Positions 1 through 9,568 of a stretch of 64,000 bases of DNA are shown in pieces. Position 1 is the stretch's first letter; each line of letters opens with the position of its first letter. The notes beneath the pieces are model-generated. The model saw nothing but the letters and a program-made list of their open reading frames with translations. It did not search any database and was not told the origin of the DNA. This stretch comes from Lutibacter agarilyticus (GTDB lineage: Bacteria > Bacteroidota > Bacteroidia > Flavobacteriales > Flavobacteriaceae): NCBI RefSeq assembly GCF_900188235.1, contig NZ_FZNT01000005.1:186001-250000 (forward strand), read 5' to 3'. A program made the position numbers and the translations under genes.

Positions 1-772
1 CAATAGTAACAACTTCTAACTTCAACCCATTTAACACCAAACCTTTGTCTTTTTCTTTACCAAAAATCATAGGTTTACCGTGTTCTAAATAAATTTGTTG
101 ATCTTCTTTAACTTCTTTATCTGTAACATTTTTAAAACATCCATCGTTAAAAATTACGCAATTTTGTAGCACTTCAATTAAAGATGTTCCTTTAAACTTA
201 TGAGATTCAACAAAAATAGTTGACATTTCTTTGGGGTTGTTACCTCCTATTCTTGCAAAGAACCGAGCTTGCGCCCCCAATGCTAATTCACCCGGTGAAA
301 AAGGCGGCTGTGTGTTTCCGTAAGGTGAAGATTTTGTTTTTTGCCCCACCAATGAAGTTGGAGAAAACTGCCCTTTAGTTAAACCGTAAATTTCATTGTT
401 AAATAGCACAATATTTAAATCTATATTTCTTCGTAATACATGAATAAAATGATTTCCACCAATGGCCATGGCATCACCGTCACCAGTAATAATCCAAACA
501 CTTAACGCTGGGTTTGCTAATTTTACTCCTGAAGCAATTCCGGGTGCTCTACCATGAATACTGTGCATTCCGTAGGTATTCATATAATATGGAAACCGTG
601 ACGAACACCCTATACCCGAAATAAAAACAACATCTTCTTTTTTAACATTCATTTCTGGCAATGCTTTTTGCATAGAACGCAAAATAACATAATCATCGCA
701 ACCTGGACACCAACGCACCTCTTGATCACTAGAGAAATCTTTAAACGTATATTTTTTTACAGTTGTTTCCAT
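1..772 (-). CDS. 2-oxoacid:ferredoxin oxidoreductase beta subunit (partial, 3' end off the window)
   Basis: This is the thiamine-diphosphate subunit that decarboxylates a 2-oxoacid (2-oxoglutarate or pyruvate) and passes electrons to ferredoxin in the cytoplasm. Translation of the minus strand from the ATG at 770-772 gives METTVKKYTFKDF. It continues with the family motif WCPGCDD near residue 21 (cluster-binding in relatives), the ThDP/Mg motif GDGDAMAIGGNH and the NNEIYGLTKGQ motif. About 257 codons are visible and the C-terminus lies beyond base 1. The start sits 2 bases after the stop codon of the alpha-subunit gene, so the two are one operon and probably translationally coupled. The exact substrate cannot be read from the sequence. 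Confidence 0.93.
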   Translation of the reverse strand, partial: METTVKKYTFKDFSSDQEVRWCPGCDDYVILRSMQKALPEMNVKKEDVVFISGIGCSSRFPYYMNTYGMHSIHGRAPGIASGVKLANPALSVWIITGDGDAMAIGGNHFIHVLRRNIDLNIVLFNNEIYGLTKGQFSPTSLVGQKTKSSPYGNTQPPFSPGELALGAQARFFARIGGNNPKEMSTIFVESHKFKGTSLIEVLQNCVIFNDGCFKNVTDKEVKEDQQIYLEHGKPMIFGKEKDKGLVLNGLKLEVVTI

Positions 773-774
773 AA

Positions 775-2631
775 TTATGCTACTATTTGTTTGAATTTTT
801 GAATTAGTTCGCCGTTTCCAAAAGGCAAGCCTTGTACTTTATTGAATTGTAACAATTCAATTCCACTAAAATTACTACTTAACACTTTTGAAAATTGCCC
901 ATTATTTAACTCGCAAACCAGTACCTTTTTAAACCTGCTTAAAACCTCTTTGGTGTTTTTTGGCAACGGGTTAATATAATTAAAGTGAGCTAATCCAATT
1001 TTTTTATAACCTTGTTCATTTATTTGTTTTACAGCTGTATGTAATGATCCGTAAGTACCTCCCCAACCAACAACCAACAAATCTCCTGTTTCAGCAAATT
1101 CAGTTTCAATGTTTGGAATATAATTTTGAACACGCTGAACTTTTTCGGCTCTAATATTCGTCATATATTCATGATTTTCTGGCACATAAGAAACGTTTCC
1201 TGTAACTTTATCTTTTTCCAAACCACCAACTCTATGTTCTAAACCTGCAGTTCCTGGAACAGCCCAATTACGTGCTAAGGTTTCTTCATTTCTATCATAC
1301 GGATGCCAATTTTCTTTCACTTCTATAACCAAATTATTCTTAATTTCAGGCATTTCTGCAACAGATTTTACTTTCCACGGAGCTGAACCATTTGCAATAT
1401 ATCCATCTGTTAACAAAATAACTGGTGTCATATGCTCCAAAGCAAGTTTACACGCCTGATACGCAAAATCAAAACAATCAGCTGGTGTACTTGCAGCAAT
1501 CACAATTACAGGACTTTCTCCATTACGGCCATACATTGCTTGTAGTAAATCAGATTGTTCAGTTTTTGTTGGCAATCCTGTTGAAGGACCACCACGCTGA
1601 ACGTTTACCACAACTAAAGGCAATTCTATCATCATAGCCAAACCTAAAGCTTCCCCTTTTAAAGCCAAGCCTGGCCCTGAAGTAGTTGTAATGGCGAGAT
1701 CACCTGCAAATGAAGCGCCAATTGCTGAAGCGATCCCAGCAATTTCATCTTCGGCCTGAAAAGCTTTTACTCCAAAATGCTTATGCTTTACCAATTCATG
1801 CAAAATATCTGTGGCAGGAGTAATAGGATAAGAACCTAAAAATAATTCTAAACCAGATTTTTCAGCAGCGGCTAAAAACCCCCAAGCAGTGGCTGTATTC
1901 CCCATAATAATTCTATAGGTTCCAGAAGACATTTTAGCTGGCGAAATCGTATATGAATTCGGAATCAACTCCAATGTATTGGCATAATTATAACCTGCTT
2001 TTAAAACACGTGTATTTGCCTCAATTACATGGGGTTTTGATTTAAATTTTTTGTTGAAAAAATCTTCTGTATGTTCTGTTGAACGATCATACATCCAATA
2101 TACCATACCTAAAGCAAACATATTTTTGCTTCGTGTAATTGATTTATTATCTAAACCTTCAACTCCTTTTAAGGCTTCTTTTGTTAATGAAGTCATTGAA
2201 ACTTCAATAATTCGATAATTTTCTAAAGAATCATCTTCTAACGGATTTGACTCGTATTGCGCTTTTTCTAGATTCTTTTTTGTAAAAGCATCGGTATCTA
2301 CAATAATAGTATGACCGGGTTTTACAGCATGTAAATTTGTTTTTAAGCCTGCAGGGTTCATGGCAACTAATAAGTCAACCTCGTCTCCTGGGGTGCTAAT
2401 TTCTACACTTCCAATGTGTACTTGAAAACCCGAAACACCATACAAACTGCCTTGCGGCGCCCTTATTTCTGAAGGATAATTTGGAAATGTTGCAATATCA
2501 TTCCCAAACATAGCTGATGTATCAGAAAACTGAGTTCCAGTTAACTGCATTCCGTCACCTGAATCGCCCACAAAGCGTATAATTACTGCTTCTAGTACTT
2601 CAGGTTGCTCTTTAATTTTAGCTGTATTCAT
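775..2631 (-). CDS. 2-oxoacid:ferredoxin oxidoreductase, fused gamma/alpha subunit
   Basis: This 618-residue protein joins the gamma domain (about residues 15-200, opening with a FVGDSGDGMQLTG motif) to the alpha pyrimidine-binding domain (from about residue 245, with GSYPITPATDILHEL, the QAEDEIAGIASAIGA stretch and TTTSGPGLALKGE). That order is usual for KorA-type subunits. With the beta subunit it forms the oxidoreductase that reduces ferredoxin. It is first in the operon, and a ferredoxin gene is divergently placed 170 bases upstream, the expected electron acceptor. The choice between 2-oxoglutarate and pyruvate as substrate is not settled by the sequence; KorAB is the more common annotation in flavobacteria. 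Confidence 0.93.
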   Translation of the reverse strand: MNTAKIKEQPEVLEAVIIRFVGDSGDGMQLTGTQFSDTSAMFGNDIATFPNYPSEIRAPQGSLYGVSGFQVHIGSVEISTPGDEVDLLVAMNPAGLKTNLHAVKPGHTIIVDTDAFTKKNLEKAQYESNPLEDDSLENYRIIEVSMTSLTKEALKGVEGLDNKSITRSKNMFALGMVYWMYDRSTEHTEDFFNKKFKSKPHVIEANTRVLKAGYNYANTLELIPNSYTISPAKMSSGTYRIIMGNTATAWGFLAAAEKSGLELFLGSYPITPATDILHELVKHKHFGVKAFQAEDEIAGIASAIGASFAGDLAITTTSGPGLALKGEALGLAMMIELPLVVVNVQRGGPSTGLPTKTEQSDLLQAMYGRNGESPVIVIAASTPADCFDFAYQACKLALEHMTPVILLTDGYIANGSAPWKVKSVAEMPEIKNNLVIEVKENWHPYDRNEETLARNWAVPGTAGLEHRVGGLEKDKVTGNVSYVPENHEYMTNIRAEKVQRVQNYIPNIETEFAETGDLLVVGWGGTYGSLHTAVKQINEQGYKKIGLAHFNYINPLPKNTKEVLSRFKKVLVCELNNGQFSKVLSSNFSGIELLQFNKVQGLPFGNGELIQKFKQIVA

Positions 2632-2696
2632 AATATATGCTACTTAAAAAAATTTATTTAAATTTATAGAAATTTTTTCAGACTTTGTGCCCTTAT

Positions 2697-2704
2697 CAAA
2701 TTTA
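2697..2704 (-). promoter_or_regulatory. -7 promoter element for the oxidoreductase operon
   Basis: The minus strand reads TAAATTTG, a perfect match to the Bacteroidetes TAnnTTTG element, 66 bases before the korA-type ATG. I could not find a well-spaced TTG -33 element. Confidence 0.5.
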
Positions 2705-2761
2705 TAGTTACTTTTTAAATCTATAAATGACTTTTGTCACACTCATTTGGTTAAAAATTCC

Positions 2762-2769
2762 TAAATTTG
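2762..2769 (+). promoter_or_regulatory. -7 promoter element for the ferredoxin gene
   Basis: TAAATTTG matches the Bacteroidetes -7 consensus and lies 32 bases before the ferredoxin ATG. Together with the matching element on the other strand, it makes the 170-base gap a divergent promoter region. Confidence 0.55.
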
Positions 2770-2801
2770 TGTTTAATCATTTAATTTTAATTTAATTTAA
2801 T

Positions 2802-3152
2802 ATGGCTATTAAAATAACAGACGAATGCATTAATTGTGATGCTTGTATCTCAGAGTGTCCAAACAATGCAATATACGAACCAGATAGTGAGTGGGCGTAT
2901 GCTGATGAAACTGCTTTAAGCGGAACAATTACTTTACCAGGTGGTGGTGAAGCTGATGCTGATGAAATGAATGAAGCTCTATCTGATGAGTTTTACTTTA
3001 TTGTAACTGACAAATGTACAGAATGTAAAGGTTTCCATGACGAACCTCAATGTGCTTCTGTATGTCCAGTTGATTGTTGTGTTCCTGATGAAGATAACGA
3101 AGAAACTGATGAGCAATTATTAGCTAAAAAAGCTTGGATGCACGGAGAGTAA
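2802..3152 (+). CDS. 4Fe-4S dicluster ferredoxin
   Basis: A 116-residue cytoplasmic electron carrier. The first cluster motif uses Cys9, Cys12, Cys15 and Cys19 (CINCDACISECP). The second uses Cys72, Cys75, Cys84 and Cys88, followed by Cys92 and Cys93. About 50 residues rich in Asp and Glu separate the two motifs, and the C-terminus is also acidic, so the protein is very negatively charged. The second motif has the long CxxC-x8-CxxxC spacing seen in YfhL/FdxA-like ferredoxins. It faces the 2-oxoacid:ferredoxin oxidoreductase operon and is most simply its partner. A strong hairpin terminator follows. Confidence 0.92.
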   Translation: MAIKITDECINCDACISECPNNAIYEPDSEWAYADETALSGTITLPGGGEADADEMNEALSDEFYFIVTDKCTECKGFHDEPQCASVCPVDCCVPDEDNEETDEQLLAKKAWMHGE

Positions 3153-3168
3153 TCTCATTGTGAATCAT

Positions 3169-3207
3169 AAAAAAGCCCTTAAAGTTTAAACTTTAAGGGC
3201 TTTTTTT
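3169..3207. terminator. Bidirectional rho-independent terminator between ferredoxin and lepA
   Basis: A perfect 24-base palindrome at 3176-3199 (left arm CCCTTAAAGTTT) extends outward into AAAAAGC and GCTTTTT, giving T runs on both strands. It lies between two convergent genes and can serve both. Confidence 0.9.
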
Positions 3208-3243
3208 ATTTTTAAATACAACTTAAATCTATTAAAAGGTTTA

Positions 3244-5040
3244 TTAATCGTTTAATTTTAATACTGCCATAAATGCTTCTTGAGGAATTTCAACATTACC
3301 TACCTGGCGCATACGCTTTTTACCTTTCTTTTGTTTTTCTAATAATTTACGTTTACGTGAAATATCACCTCCATAACATTTTGCTGTTACATCTTTTCGA
3401 AGCGCTTTAACCGTTTCTCTCGAAATAATTTTAGCGCCAATAGCTGCTTGGATAGGAATATCAAATTGCTGACGCGGTATTAACTGACGTAATTTCTCAC
3501 ACATTTTTTTACCAATGTTGTAGGCATTATCTGCGTGAATTAATGCTGAAAGTGCATCAACTGATTGTCCGTTTAATAAAATATCAACTTTAACTAATTT
3601 AGAAGCTTTTAAACCAACAGGGTGATAATCAAAAGAAGCGTATCCTTTTGAAACTGTTTTTAATCGATCGTAAAAATCAAATACAATTTCAGCCAAAGGC
3701 ATTTCAAAAGTTAATTCAACTCTTTCAGGAGTTAAATATGTTTGGTTTGTTATTTGGCCTCTTTTTTCAATACATAAACTCATTACTGGTCCAACAAAAT
3801 CGGCTTTGGTAATAATTGTAGCTTTTATAAATGGCTCTTCAACTCTATTTAATTTAGAAGGCTCTGGTAAATCTGATGGATTATTAACTAATAAAACCTG
3901 ATTCGGGTTTTTATTTGTAAATGCGTGGTATGATACGTTAGGTACTGTGGTAATAACAGTCATATCAAATTCGCGCTCTAAACGCTCTTGAATTATTTCT
4001 AAATGCAACATTCCTAAGAAACCACATCTAAAACCAAAACCTAAGGCTGCTGAACTTTCAGGCACAAATACCAAAGAAGCATCATTTAATTGTAATTTTT
4101 CCATGGAATTACGAAGTTCTTCATAATCTTCTGTATCAACTGGATAAATACCAGCAAATACCATTGGTTTTACATCTTCAAATCCTTCAATAATATTTTG
4201 AGTTGGGTTTAAAGCATCTGTAATGGTATCTCCTACTTTAATTTCACTTGCTGTTTTTACACCTGTAATTAAATAACCTACGTCTCCTGCTTTTATGCTT
4301 TGTTTAGCAACCTGTGTTAACTTTAAGGTACCAACTTCATCTGCATTGTATTCATTATCAGTTGCTACAAACTTAATACGTTGCCCTTTTTTAATTTCCC
4401 CGTTCATGACTCTAAAATAGGTTTCAACACCTCTATAAGAATTATAAACAGAATCAAAAATAAGTGCTTGTAATGGAGCATTCACATCTCCTTTTGGAGC
4501 AGGTACTTTTTCAATAATTGCTTTTAAAATATTTTCAACACCAAATCCAGTTTTTCCACTTGCGTGAATGACTTCATCAGCATCACAACCTAATAAATCA
4601 ACAATATCATCTGTTACTTCTTCTGGGTTTGCACCTGGTAAATCTACTTTATTCAACACTGGAATTATTTCCAAGTCGTTTTCTAAAGCTAAATATAAGT
4701 TAGAAATTGTTTGTGCTTGTATGCTTTGAGCTGCATCAACAATTAACAAAGCACCTTCACAAGCTGCAATTGAACGAGAAACTTCGTACGAGAAATCTAC
4801 GTGACCAGGAGTGTCAATTAAGTTCAAAACATACTTTTCGCCTTCAAAAGTATAATCCATTTGAATGGCGTGACTTTTTATAGTAATACCACGTTCACGC
4901 TCCAAATCCATATTATCTAGTAGTTGGGCTTGCTCTTGACGAGCCGTTGTAGTTCCTGTAAAACTTAATAATCTATCGGCCAAGGTACTTTTACCGTGAT
5001 CAATGTGTGCTATGATACAAAAATTTCTGATGTTTTTCAT
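3244..5040 (-). CDS. lepA: Elongation factor 4 (back-translocating GTPase)
   Basis: A 598-residue ribosome-associated translational GTPase. The G1 motif AHIDHGKST is near residue 11, the G3 motif DTPGHVDF near 77 and the G4 motif NKVD near 131. EF-G-like domains II, III and V follow, and then the LepA-specific C-terminal domain containing [20 protein letters not shown]. Length is normal for the family. The gene lies downstream of the Gfo/Idh/MocA gene on the same strand but appears to have its own promoter in the 70-base gap. Confidence 0.97.
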   Translation of the reverse strand: MKNIRNFCIIAHIDHGKSTLADRLLSFTGTTTARQEQAQLLDNMDLERERGITIKSHAIQMDYTFEGEKYVLNLIDTPGHVDFSYEVSRSIAACEGALLIVDAAQSIQAQTISNLYLALENDLEIIPVLNKVDLPGANPEEVTDDIVDLLGCDADEVIHASGKTGFGVENILKAIIEKVPAPKGDVNAPLQALIFDSVYNSYRGVETYFRVMNGEIKKGQRIKFVATDNEYNADEVGTLKLTQVAKQSIKAGDVGYLITGVKTASEIKVGDTITDALNPTQNIIEGFEDVKPMVFAGIYPVDTEDYEELRNSMEKLQLNDASLVFVPESSAALGFGFRCGFLGMLHLEIIQERLEREFDMTVITTVPNVSYHAFTNKNPNQVLLVNNPSDLPEPSKLNRVEEPFIKATIITKADFVGPVMSLCIEKRGQITNQTYLTPERVELTFEMPLAEIVFDFYDRLKTVSKGYASFDYHPVGLKASKLVKVDILLNGQSVDALSALIHADNAYNIGKKMCEKLRQLIPRQQFDIPIQAAIGAKIISRETVKALRKDVTAKCYGGDISRKRKLLEKQKKGKKRMRQVGNVEIPQEAFMAVLKLND

Positions 5041-5069
5041 ACTTCGTGTTCCTATCTTCTTATTTTGCG

Positions 5070-5077
5070 CAAAGATA
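5070..5077 (-). promoter_or_regulatory. -7 promoter element for lepA
   Basis: The minus strand reads TATCTTTG (TAnnTTTG), 29 bases before the lepA ATG. A TTTTGG sequence 15 bases upstream could be the -33 element, slightly closer than usual. Confidence 0.55.
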
Positions 5078-5110
5078 ACTAATTATTTGTTCCAAAATTG
5101 AAAATAAAAT

Positions 5111-6088
5111 CTAGTCGTGATTTGGGAAAACAATCCCAGTATCTTTACGAACATTATCTAAAATATTCATTAGCTCTAAACTTAATGAAAGTGGTAAAAC
5201 GGGACTTTCTTTTAAGTTTTTATCCAAGCATTCCATTACGTGAATGGCTTCAAATTGATAGCCCAAATTTGGACCATTTTCAAAAGGAATTTCAACTATT
5301 TTTTCATTCTTAATTAATAAAATAGGATCTTTAGAAAAACGATCGTATTTTATAATTCCATGTTCAAAACACAATTCAGATTCGTTTTTATATTCTGAAT
5401 CAAAACTAGAGGTTAATACGGCTGTTGCTCCATTTTTGTATCCAAATAACATAGAAATACTTTCTTCGGAACCTGTTGGGCTAAAATGCGGAATGGTTTT
5501 AATTTCATCTGGTGAACCTAAAAACATTAGTGCCGTGAATATTGAATAAATCCCAATATCTAGTAATGAACCTCCACCCAAATCAATATTATACAATCTG
5601 TTTTTTGGATTGAATTCACCATTGAACATAAAGTCGGACTTTACAAATTTTAGTTTTCCTAAATTTTCGGAAGCTATAATTTCTTTAACTTTTAAGTATT
5701 TTGGCCTGAAAATCACCCAAAATGCTTCCATTAAAAATGTGTTATTTTCTTTTGAAGCAGCTATCATTTGCTCAACTTCATTAGCATTTATTGCGAATGC
5801 CTTTTCGCACAATACCGCTTTTTTATGTTTTAAACAAAGTAGTGTATGTTCAAAATGAAAATTATGTGGTGTAGCTATATAAACAACATCAACATTGGGG
5901 TCTTCAACCATTTCTTGGTAAGAGCCAAAAGATTTCTCAAACTCAAATTTATTAGCGAAATTCTGTGCATTTTCTAGACTTCTAGAGGCTGCTCCGTATA
6001 AATTTGCATTTGGCAATCCCTTTAATTCTGTGGCGAATTTTTCAGCAATGTTTCCGCAGCCTAAAATAGCCCAATTGTATGTTTTCAT
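5111..6088 (-). CDS. Gfo/Idh/MocA family NAD(P)-dependent oxidoreductase
   Basis: A 325-residue cytoplasmic dehydrogenase of the glucose-fructose oxidoreductase/inositol dehydrogenase family. The N-terminal Rossmann motif ILGCGNIAEKF follows the start directly. A CEKAF motif near residue 95 takes the place of the usual EKP. The C-terminal half has the substrate-domain pattern DLGGGSLLDIGIYSI. I chose the ATG at 6086-6088 because the longer open frame begins at a TTG overlapping the -7 promoter element and adds seven residues ahead of the normal Rossmann start. The substrate is not evident; relatives act on sugars, dihydrodiols or other polyols. Confidence 0.9.
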   Translation of the reverse strand: MKTYNWAILGCGNIAEKFATELKGLPNANLYGAASRSLENAQNFANKFEFEKSFGSYQEMVEDPNVDVVYIATPHNFHFEHTLLCLKHKKAVLCEKAFAINANEVEQMIAASKENNTFLMEAFWVIFRPKYLKVKEIIASENLGKLKFVKSDFMFNGEFNPKNRLYNIDLGGGSLLDIGIYSIFTALMFLGSPDEIKTIPHFSPTGSEESISMLFGYKNGATAVLTSSFDSEYKNESELCFEHGIIKYDRFSKDPILLIKNEKIVEIPFENGPNLGYQFEAIHVMECLDKNLKESPVLPLSLSLELMNILDNVRKDTGIVFPNHD

Positions 6089-6106
6089 AAGTGTAATTTT
6101 CAACTT

Positions 6107-6114
6107 CAAATTTA
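6107..6114 (-). promoter_or_regulatory. -7 promoter element for the Gfo/Idh/MocA gene
   Basis: TAAATTTG on the minus strand, 18 bases before the chosen ATG. Its position supports that ATG over the upstream TTG, which would fall inside the element. Confidence 0.55.
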
Positions 6115-6162
6115 TACTTTTGAAGTTAAATAAAATACTACACTTATGAAAATATATCGTTA

Positions 6163-6774
6163 TTAATGAAATTCAACTAAACCTGTGTTTACATCATATG
6201 ATGCACCTACAATTTCAATTTCACCATTTTCTTCCATTTCAGCTAAAATCGGACTTTCTTTTCGTATTCTATCAATAGAAACGTTCACGTTTTCAAAACT
6301 TACTTCTTCTATTTGCTCAGCTGTTAATTCGTCATCATTTTTACGAATAGCATCAACCGCAGGCTTTATTTTCTCAAGTAATGTAGTTACATTTCCTAAT
6401 TTAACATTTTTACAAGCTGCTGTAACAGCACCACATTTAGTATGCCCCATAACAACCAATATTTTAGACCCGGCTACTTTACAAGCGTATTCCATAGAAC
6501 CTAAAACATCTTTATTAACAACATTCCCTGCAACTCTAACACTAAATATATCACCAATTCCTTGGTCAAAAACTAATTCTGCAGGTACTCTAGAATCTAT
6601 ACAACTTAATATTACAGCAAAAGGAAATTGACCTTTGCTAGTTTCAAACACCTGATCTTTTAAATTGCGTTGCGCCTTTAAGTTCTCTGCAAATCTTTTA
6701 TTTCCTTGCACTAAAATATCATGCGCACATTTAGGTGTTAAATTATCCTGAATTTCTTTTGTTTGTGTTCTCAT
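6163..6774 (-). CDS. Beta-class carbonic anhydrase
   Basis: A 203-residue cytoplasmic zinc enzyme interconverting CO2 and bicarbonate. The zinc ligands are visible as Cys58 with Asp60 and Arg62 in SCIDSR, and His111 and Cys114 in GHTKCGA. It is the last gene of a minus-strand run after a TetR-type regulator and a SulP transporter, 59 bases from the latter. The SulP/carbonic anhydrase pairing is common and points to bicarbonate uptake or CO2 retention. It closely resembles the broken copy at 13203-13828, with the same ligand positions, so the two are paralogs. Confidence 0.95.
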   Translation of the reverse strand: MRTQTKEIQDNLTPKCAHDILVQGNKRFAENLKAQRNLKDQVFETSKGQFPFAVILSCIDSRVPAELVFDQGIGDIFSVRVAGNVVNKDVLGSMEYACKVAGSKILVVMGHTKCGAVTAACKNVKLGNVTTLLEKIKPAVDAIRKNDDELTAEQIEEVSFENVNVSIDRIRKESPILAEMEENGEIEIVGASYDVNTGLVEFH

Positions 6775-6833
6775 CTTTTTTAGTTTTTTTAGTTTTTTTT
6801 AATTAAATGAATGTAATTACGCTATTAGAACTT

Positions 6834-8687
6834 CTATTCTAACTTTAAACTTCCACTCTTAACATCTTCTTTAACCCATACTAAACAATCTTTGAAATTA
6901 TCAAAAATTTGATCTTCTGGTATTAAATCTGGAATGATATCAATACTTTCCATCATATATCTTGGTTGACTTAAAACTTTAACTAACAACACCTTTTTTC
7001 CTTCTTTAACCAAATCTACCAAAACATCTTCCAACGCATATAAACCAGACTGATCTATATATTGCATTCTTCCCATTCTTATGATGATAGTAGATGTTGA
7101 ATCTGGTATTTGATTTACTAACTGTTGAAAATAACTCGTAGAACCAAAGAACAGTGGCCCCCTAATGTGTTTAATAAACACTTTGTCTTTTAAATTTTCT
7201 GGAAAATCAATTTCGTCTGGCCAAGCTTTTGATCTATCAAACGATTCTATACTTGAATGTTCCGCTGTTACATCACCAATCTTTTTCATAAACATTAATG
7301 AAGCAATTACCAATCCAATACCCACAGCATATACCAAATTCCATACGGATGATAAAACCAACACTACGAGCATAATAACAACTTCTGCACGAGGCATATT
7401 AGGAATCGCTTTTAGGCCTTTATAATCCATCACACCAATACCAACTGTTATTAAAATTCCTGCAAGAACAGCAGCTGGAATTTGAGATGCAATTGGTCCC
7501 AATGCTAATAAAACTATAAATAATAAAACACCTGCCGTCATTCCAGATAATCTAGTTTTACCACCTGCATTGATATTTACCACGGTCCTAATGGTAGCTC
7601 CGGCTCCTGGAATACCTCCAAATATGGCTCCAATACTATTTCCTATCCCCTGTCCAATTAATTCTTTATTTGGTTTATGCTTTGTTTTGGTCATATTATC
7701 AGCCACCACAGAAGTTAGTAACGAGTCAATTGCTCCTAAAAGTGCTAACGTTAATGCCGTAAATACATAAGGAGTAATACTGCCCAATTTAAAACTTGTA
7801 AAAATTTCTAAATTAGGAATTGGCAAACCACTTGGTATTTCTTCAATAGGCCTATAACCTAAATTAAAACCAATGGCTATACCAGACATGACAACAAGTG
7901 CAACCAATGTACTTGGCACCTTTGTAGTAATTCGTTTAAAACCATAAATTATAAAAATCGTACCAGTAGCTAGAATAAACTCAAGCCAATTGATATTCTT
8001 TAATGCTCTTGGCAATACTTTTAAGGATCCAATTACTCCTGAAGCATCTTTTCCTGCCAAAGTTTGAGATTCTTTTTCTATCTGCTCAAGTGTAATAGTT
8101 TCAGCTCTTTTTATCGTTTCTTGAAAATCTTCTAATACTAAAAAGCCTTCTGAAGCTTCCTCTTTTAAAATATTATCTAATATAATTTCTTCTGCAAAAG
8201 GCTTAAACTGATCAACAAACTGAGCATCTTCTTTTGGGTAATAACCTACTGAAGGCAAAATTTGAGTCACCAAAATAATGACTCCAATGGCCGTCATAAA
8301 ACCTGAAACCACGGGATAAGGGATGTACTTAATATATTTTCCGAGACCTATAAAACCTAGTCCAATTTGAATTAACCCTGCTAACAAAAACACCGTTAAA
8401 ATTGCAGGTAATGCTTTTGAAACATCTCCATCAAAACCAGCAATCATACCTGCAATAACCACCATACTAACGGCTGTCATAGGTGCTGTTGGCCCAGAAA
8501 TTTGTGTATTTGTACCTCCAAAAAGAGCTGCAAAGAAACTCACAAAAATAGCACCGTAAAGTCCCGCACTTGGACCTAACCCAGAACTTACACCAAATGC
8601 TAACGCTAATGGCAACGCCACAATTCCGGCGGTAATACCACCAAATAAATCACCTTTAAAGTGCTTAAAGTCAAATAAGTTTTTCAT
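6834..8687 (-). CDS. SulP family anion transporter with STAS domain (probable bicarbonate transporter)
   Basis: A 617-residue inner-membrane transporter of the SLC26/SulP family. The membrane domain occupies about residues 15-470, with the family motifs ISGPTAPMTAVSM near residue 64 and GGIPGAGATIRT in the second half. A cytoplasmic STAS domain follows, about 500-600, with IDQSGLYALEDV. A hydrophilic insertion of about 80 residues (roughly 150-230) interrupts the membrane domain and is much shorter in the paralog at 10776. The start is 5 bases after the stop of the upstream TetR-type gene, and a carbonic anhydrase follows. BicA-type bicarbonate transport is the best guess from context, but sulfate cannot be excluded. 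Confidence 0.92.
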   Translation of the reverse strand: MKNLFDFKHFKGDLFGGITAGIVALPLALAFGVSSGLGPSAGLYGAIFVSFFAALFGGTNTQISGPTAPMTAVSMVVIAGMIAGFDGDVSKALPAILTVFLLAGLIQIGLGFIGLGKYIKYIPYPVVSGFMTAIGVIILVTQILPSVGYYPKEDAQFVDQFKPFAEEIILDNILKEEASEGFLVLEDFQETIKRAETITLEQIEKESQTLAGKDASGVIGSLKVLPRALKNINWLEFILATGTIFIIYGFKRITTKVPSTLVALVVMSGIAIGFNLGYRPIEEIPSGLPIPNLEIFTSFKLGSITPYVFTALTLALLGAIDSLLTSVVADNMTKTKHKPNKELIGQGIGNSIGAIFGGIPGAGATIRTVVNINAGGKTRLSGMTAGVLLFIVLLALGPIASQIPAAVLAGILITVGIGVMDYKGLKAIPNMPRAEVVIMLVVLVLSSVWNLVYAVGIGLVIASLMFMKKIGDVTAEHSSIESFDRSKAWPDEIDFPENLKDKVFIKHIRGPLFFGSTSYFQQLVNQIPDSTSTIIIRMGRMQYIDQSGLYALEDVLVDLVKEGKKVLLVKVLSQPRYMMESIDIIPDLIPEDQIFDNFKDCLVWVKEDVKSGSLKLE

Positions 8688-8692
8688 GTTTT

Positions 8693-9361
8693 TTATTTAA
8701 TAAAATTTAGTACCATTTCTTTATAAAAATTTTCAATGGTATCGTTTTCTTTATCTACATCTGTTAAGGCTGGTAAATGTTCTGCAAAGTATTTTTGATG
8801 ACGTGAGCCTTCAATAATAGTTGAAATTAACATATGTGGATATTGAAAGTTTGGTTTAATCTCTAATAAAATATCACTAACTCTTTGCACAACCATTTTG
8901 TAAGACTTAAAATACCCTTTTTTATTCTCTTCATCAACGTTTATAGTATGATAAGATTTTATGGATTCAGAAATAATAATATTGCTTAACAGCGATTCAT
9001 TTATATAAGGAATTGTTGTGTTTTCCATGGTTGGCTTTGTTAAAATATGTATACATTTTAAAAGCCTATCTTCTGGAGATTGAATATTTGTTGTTGCAAA
9101 AACAAGCTCATACTCAATCCAAGACCAATACCAACTTGTTAAATAAACCAATAAAATATGCTTATTTTTAAAATACCGGTAAATTGAGCTTTCAGGGGAA
9201 TGAATTTCGTCTCCTAACTTTTTAAAAGTAAAAGCTTCGAACCCAATTTCATTTATCATTTCAATACTCTTGGACAATATTTTTTGTCCCAAGTCTGAGG
9301 AATCTGGTTTTTTACAGTATAATTCCTGATTTACTTCAATATTTATCTTTAAATTATTCAT
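8693..9361 (-). CDS. TetR/AcrR-type transcriptional regulator
   Basis: A 222-residue protein. It has a basic/acidic N-terminal extension of about 25 residues and then a TetR-type helix-turn-helix (about residues 28-75, GFEAFTFKKLGDEI followed by SSIYRYFKNKHILL). The C-terminal half is an all-helical ligand or dimer domain containing YLTSWYWSWIEYEL. It is cotranscribed with, and 5 bases ahead of, the SulP gene, so it probably regulates that operon. It is similar along its whole length to the regulator at 9569-10246, implying tandem duplication. The inducer is unknown. The start is the ATG at 9359-9361. Confidence 0.88.
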   Translation of the reverse strand: MNNLKINIEVNQELYCKKPDSSDLGQKILSKSIEMINEIGFEAFTFKKLGDEIHSPESSIYRYFKNKHILLVYLTSWYWSWIEYELVFATTNIQSPEDRLLKCIHILTKPTMENTTIPYINESLLSNIIISESIKSYHTINVDEENKKGYFKSYKMVVQRVSDILLEIKPNFQYPHMLISTIIEGSRHQKYFAEHLPALTDVDKENDTIENFYKEMVLNFIK

Positions 9362-9396
9362 TAACAGTGAAAGTGTTTCATGTAAAGATAATAGGA

Positions 9397-9406
9397 TTAC
9401 TAGTAA
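9397..9406. promoter_or_regulatory. Short palindrome upstream of the first TetR-type gene
   Basis: TTACTAGTAA is a perfect 10-base palindrome 36 bases before the start of the TetR-type gene at 9361. A near-consensus -7 element (TATCTTTA on the minus strand, 9383-9390) lies between. It could be an autoregulatory operator, but a palindrome this short in AT-rich DNA could be chance. Confidence 0.25.
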
Positions 9407-9568
9407 AAATGAAAATATAACAACTATTAATTTAAATAATCGATAAAAAATGAAAAAGAGAGGATAAATTAGTTAACAAAACCAATTATCTTATTAGAAA
9501 TGTTACTTACTTTTTTGAATAATAACCTTCTTTAATTTTTGTGTTTTGAGAATTACAAAATAGTTGAG

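Noticed and set aside
6185-6631. A 148-codon open frame on the plus strand.
   Set aside because: It is antisense to the carbonic anhydrase gene, which has clear zinc motifs; the frame is a shadow.
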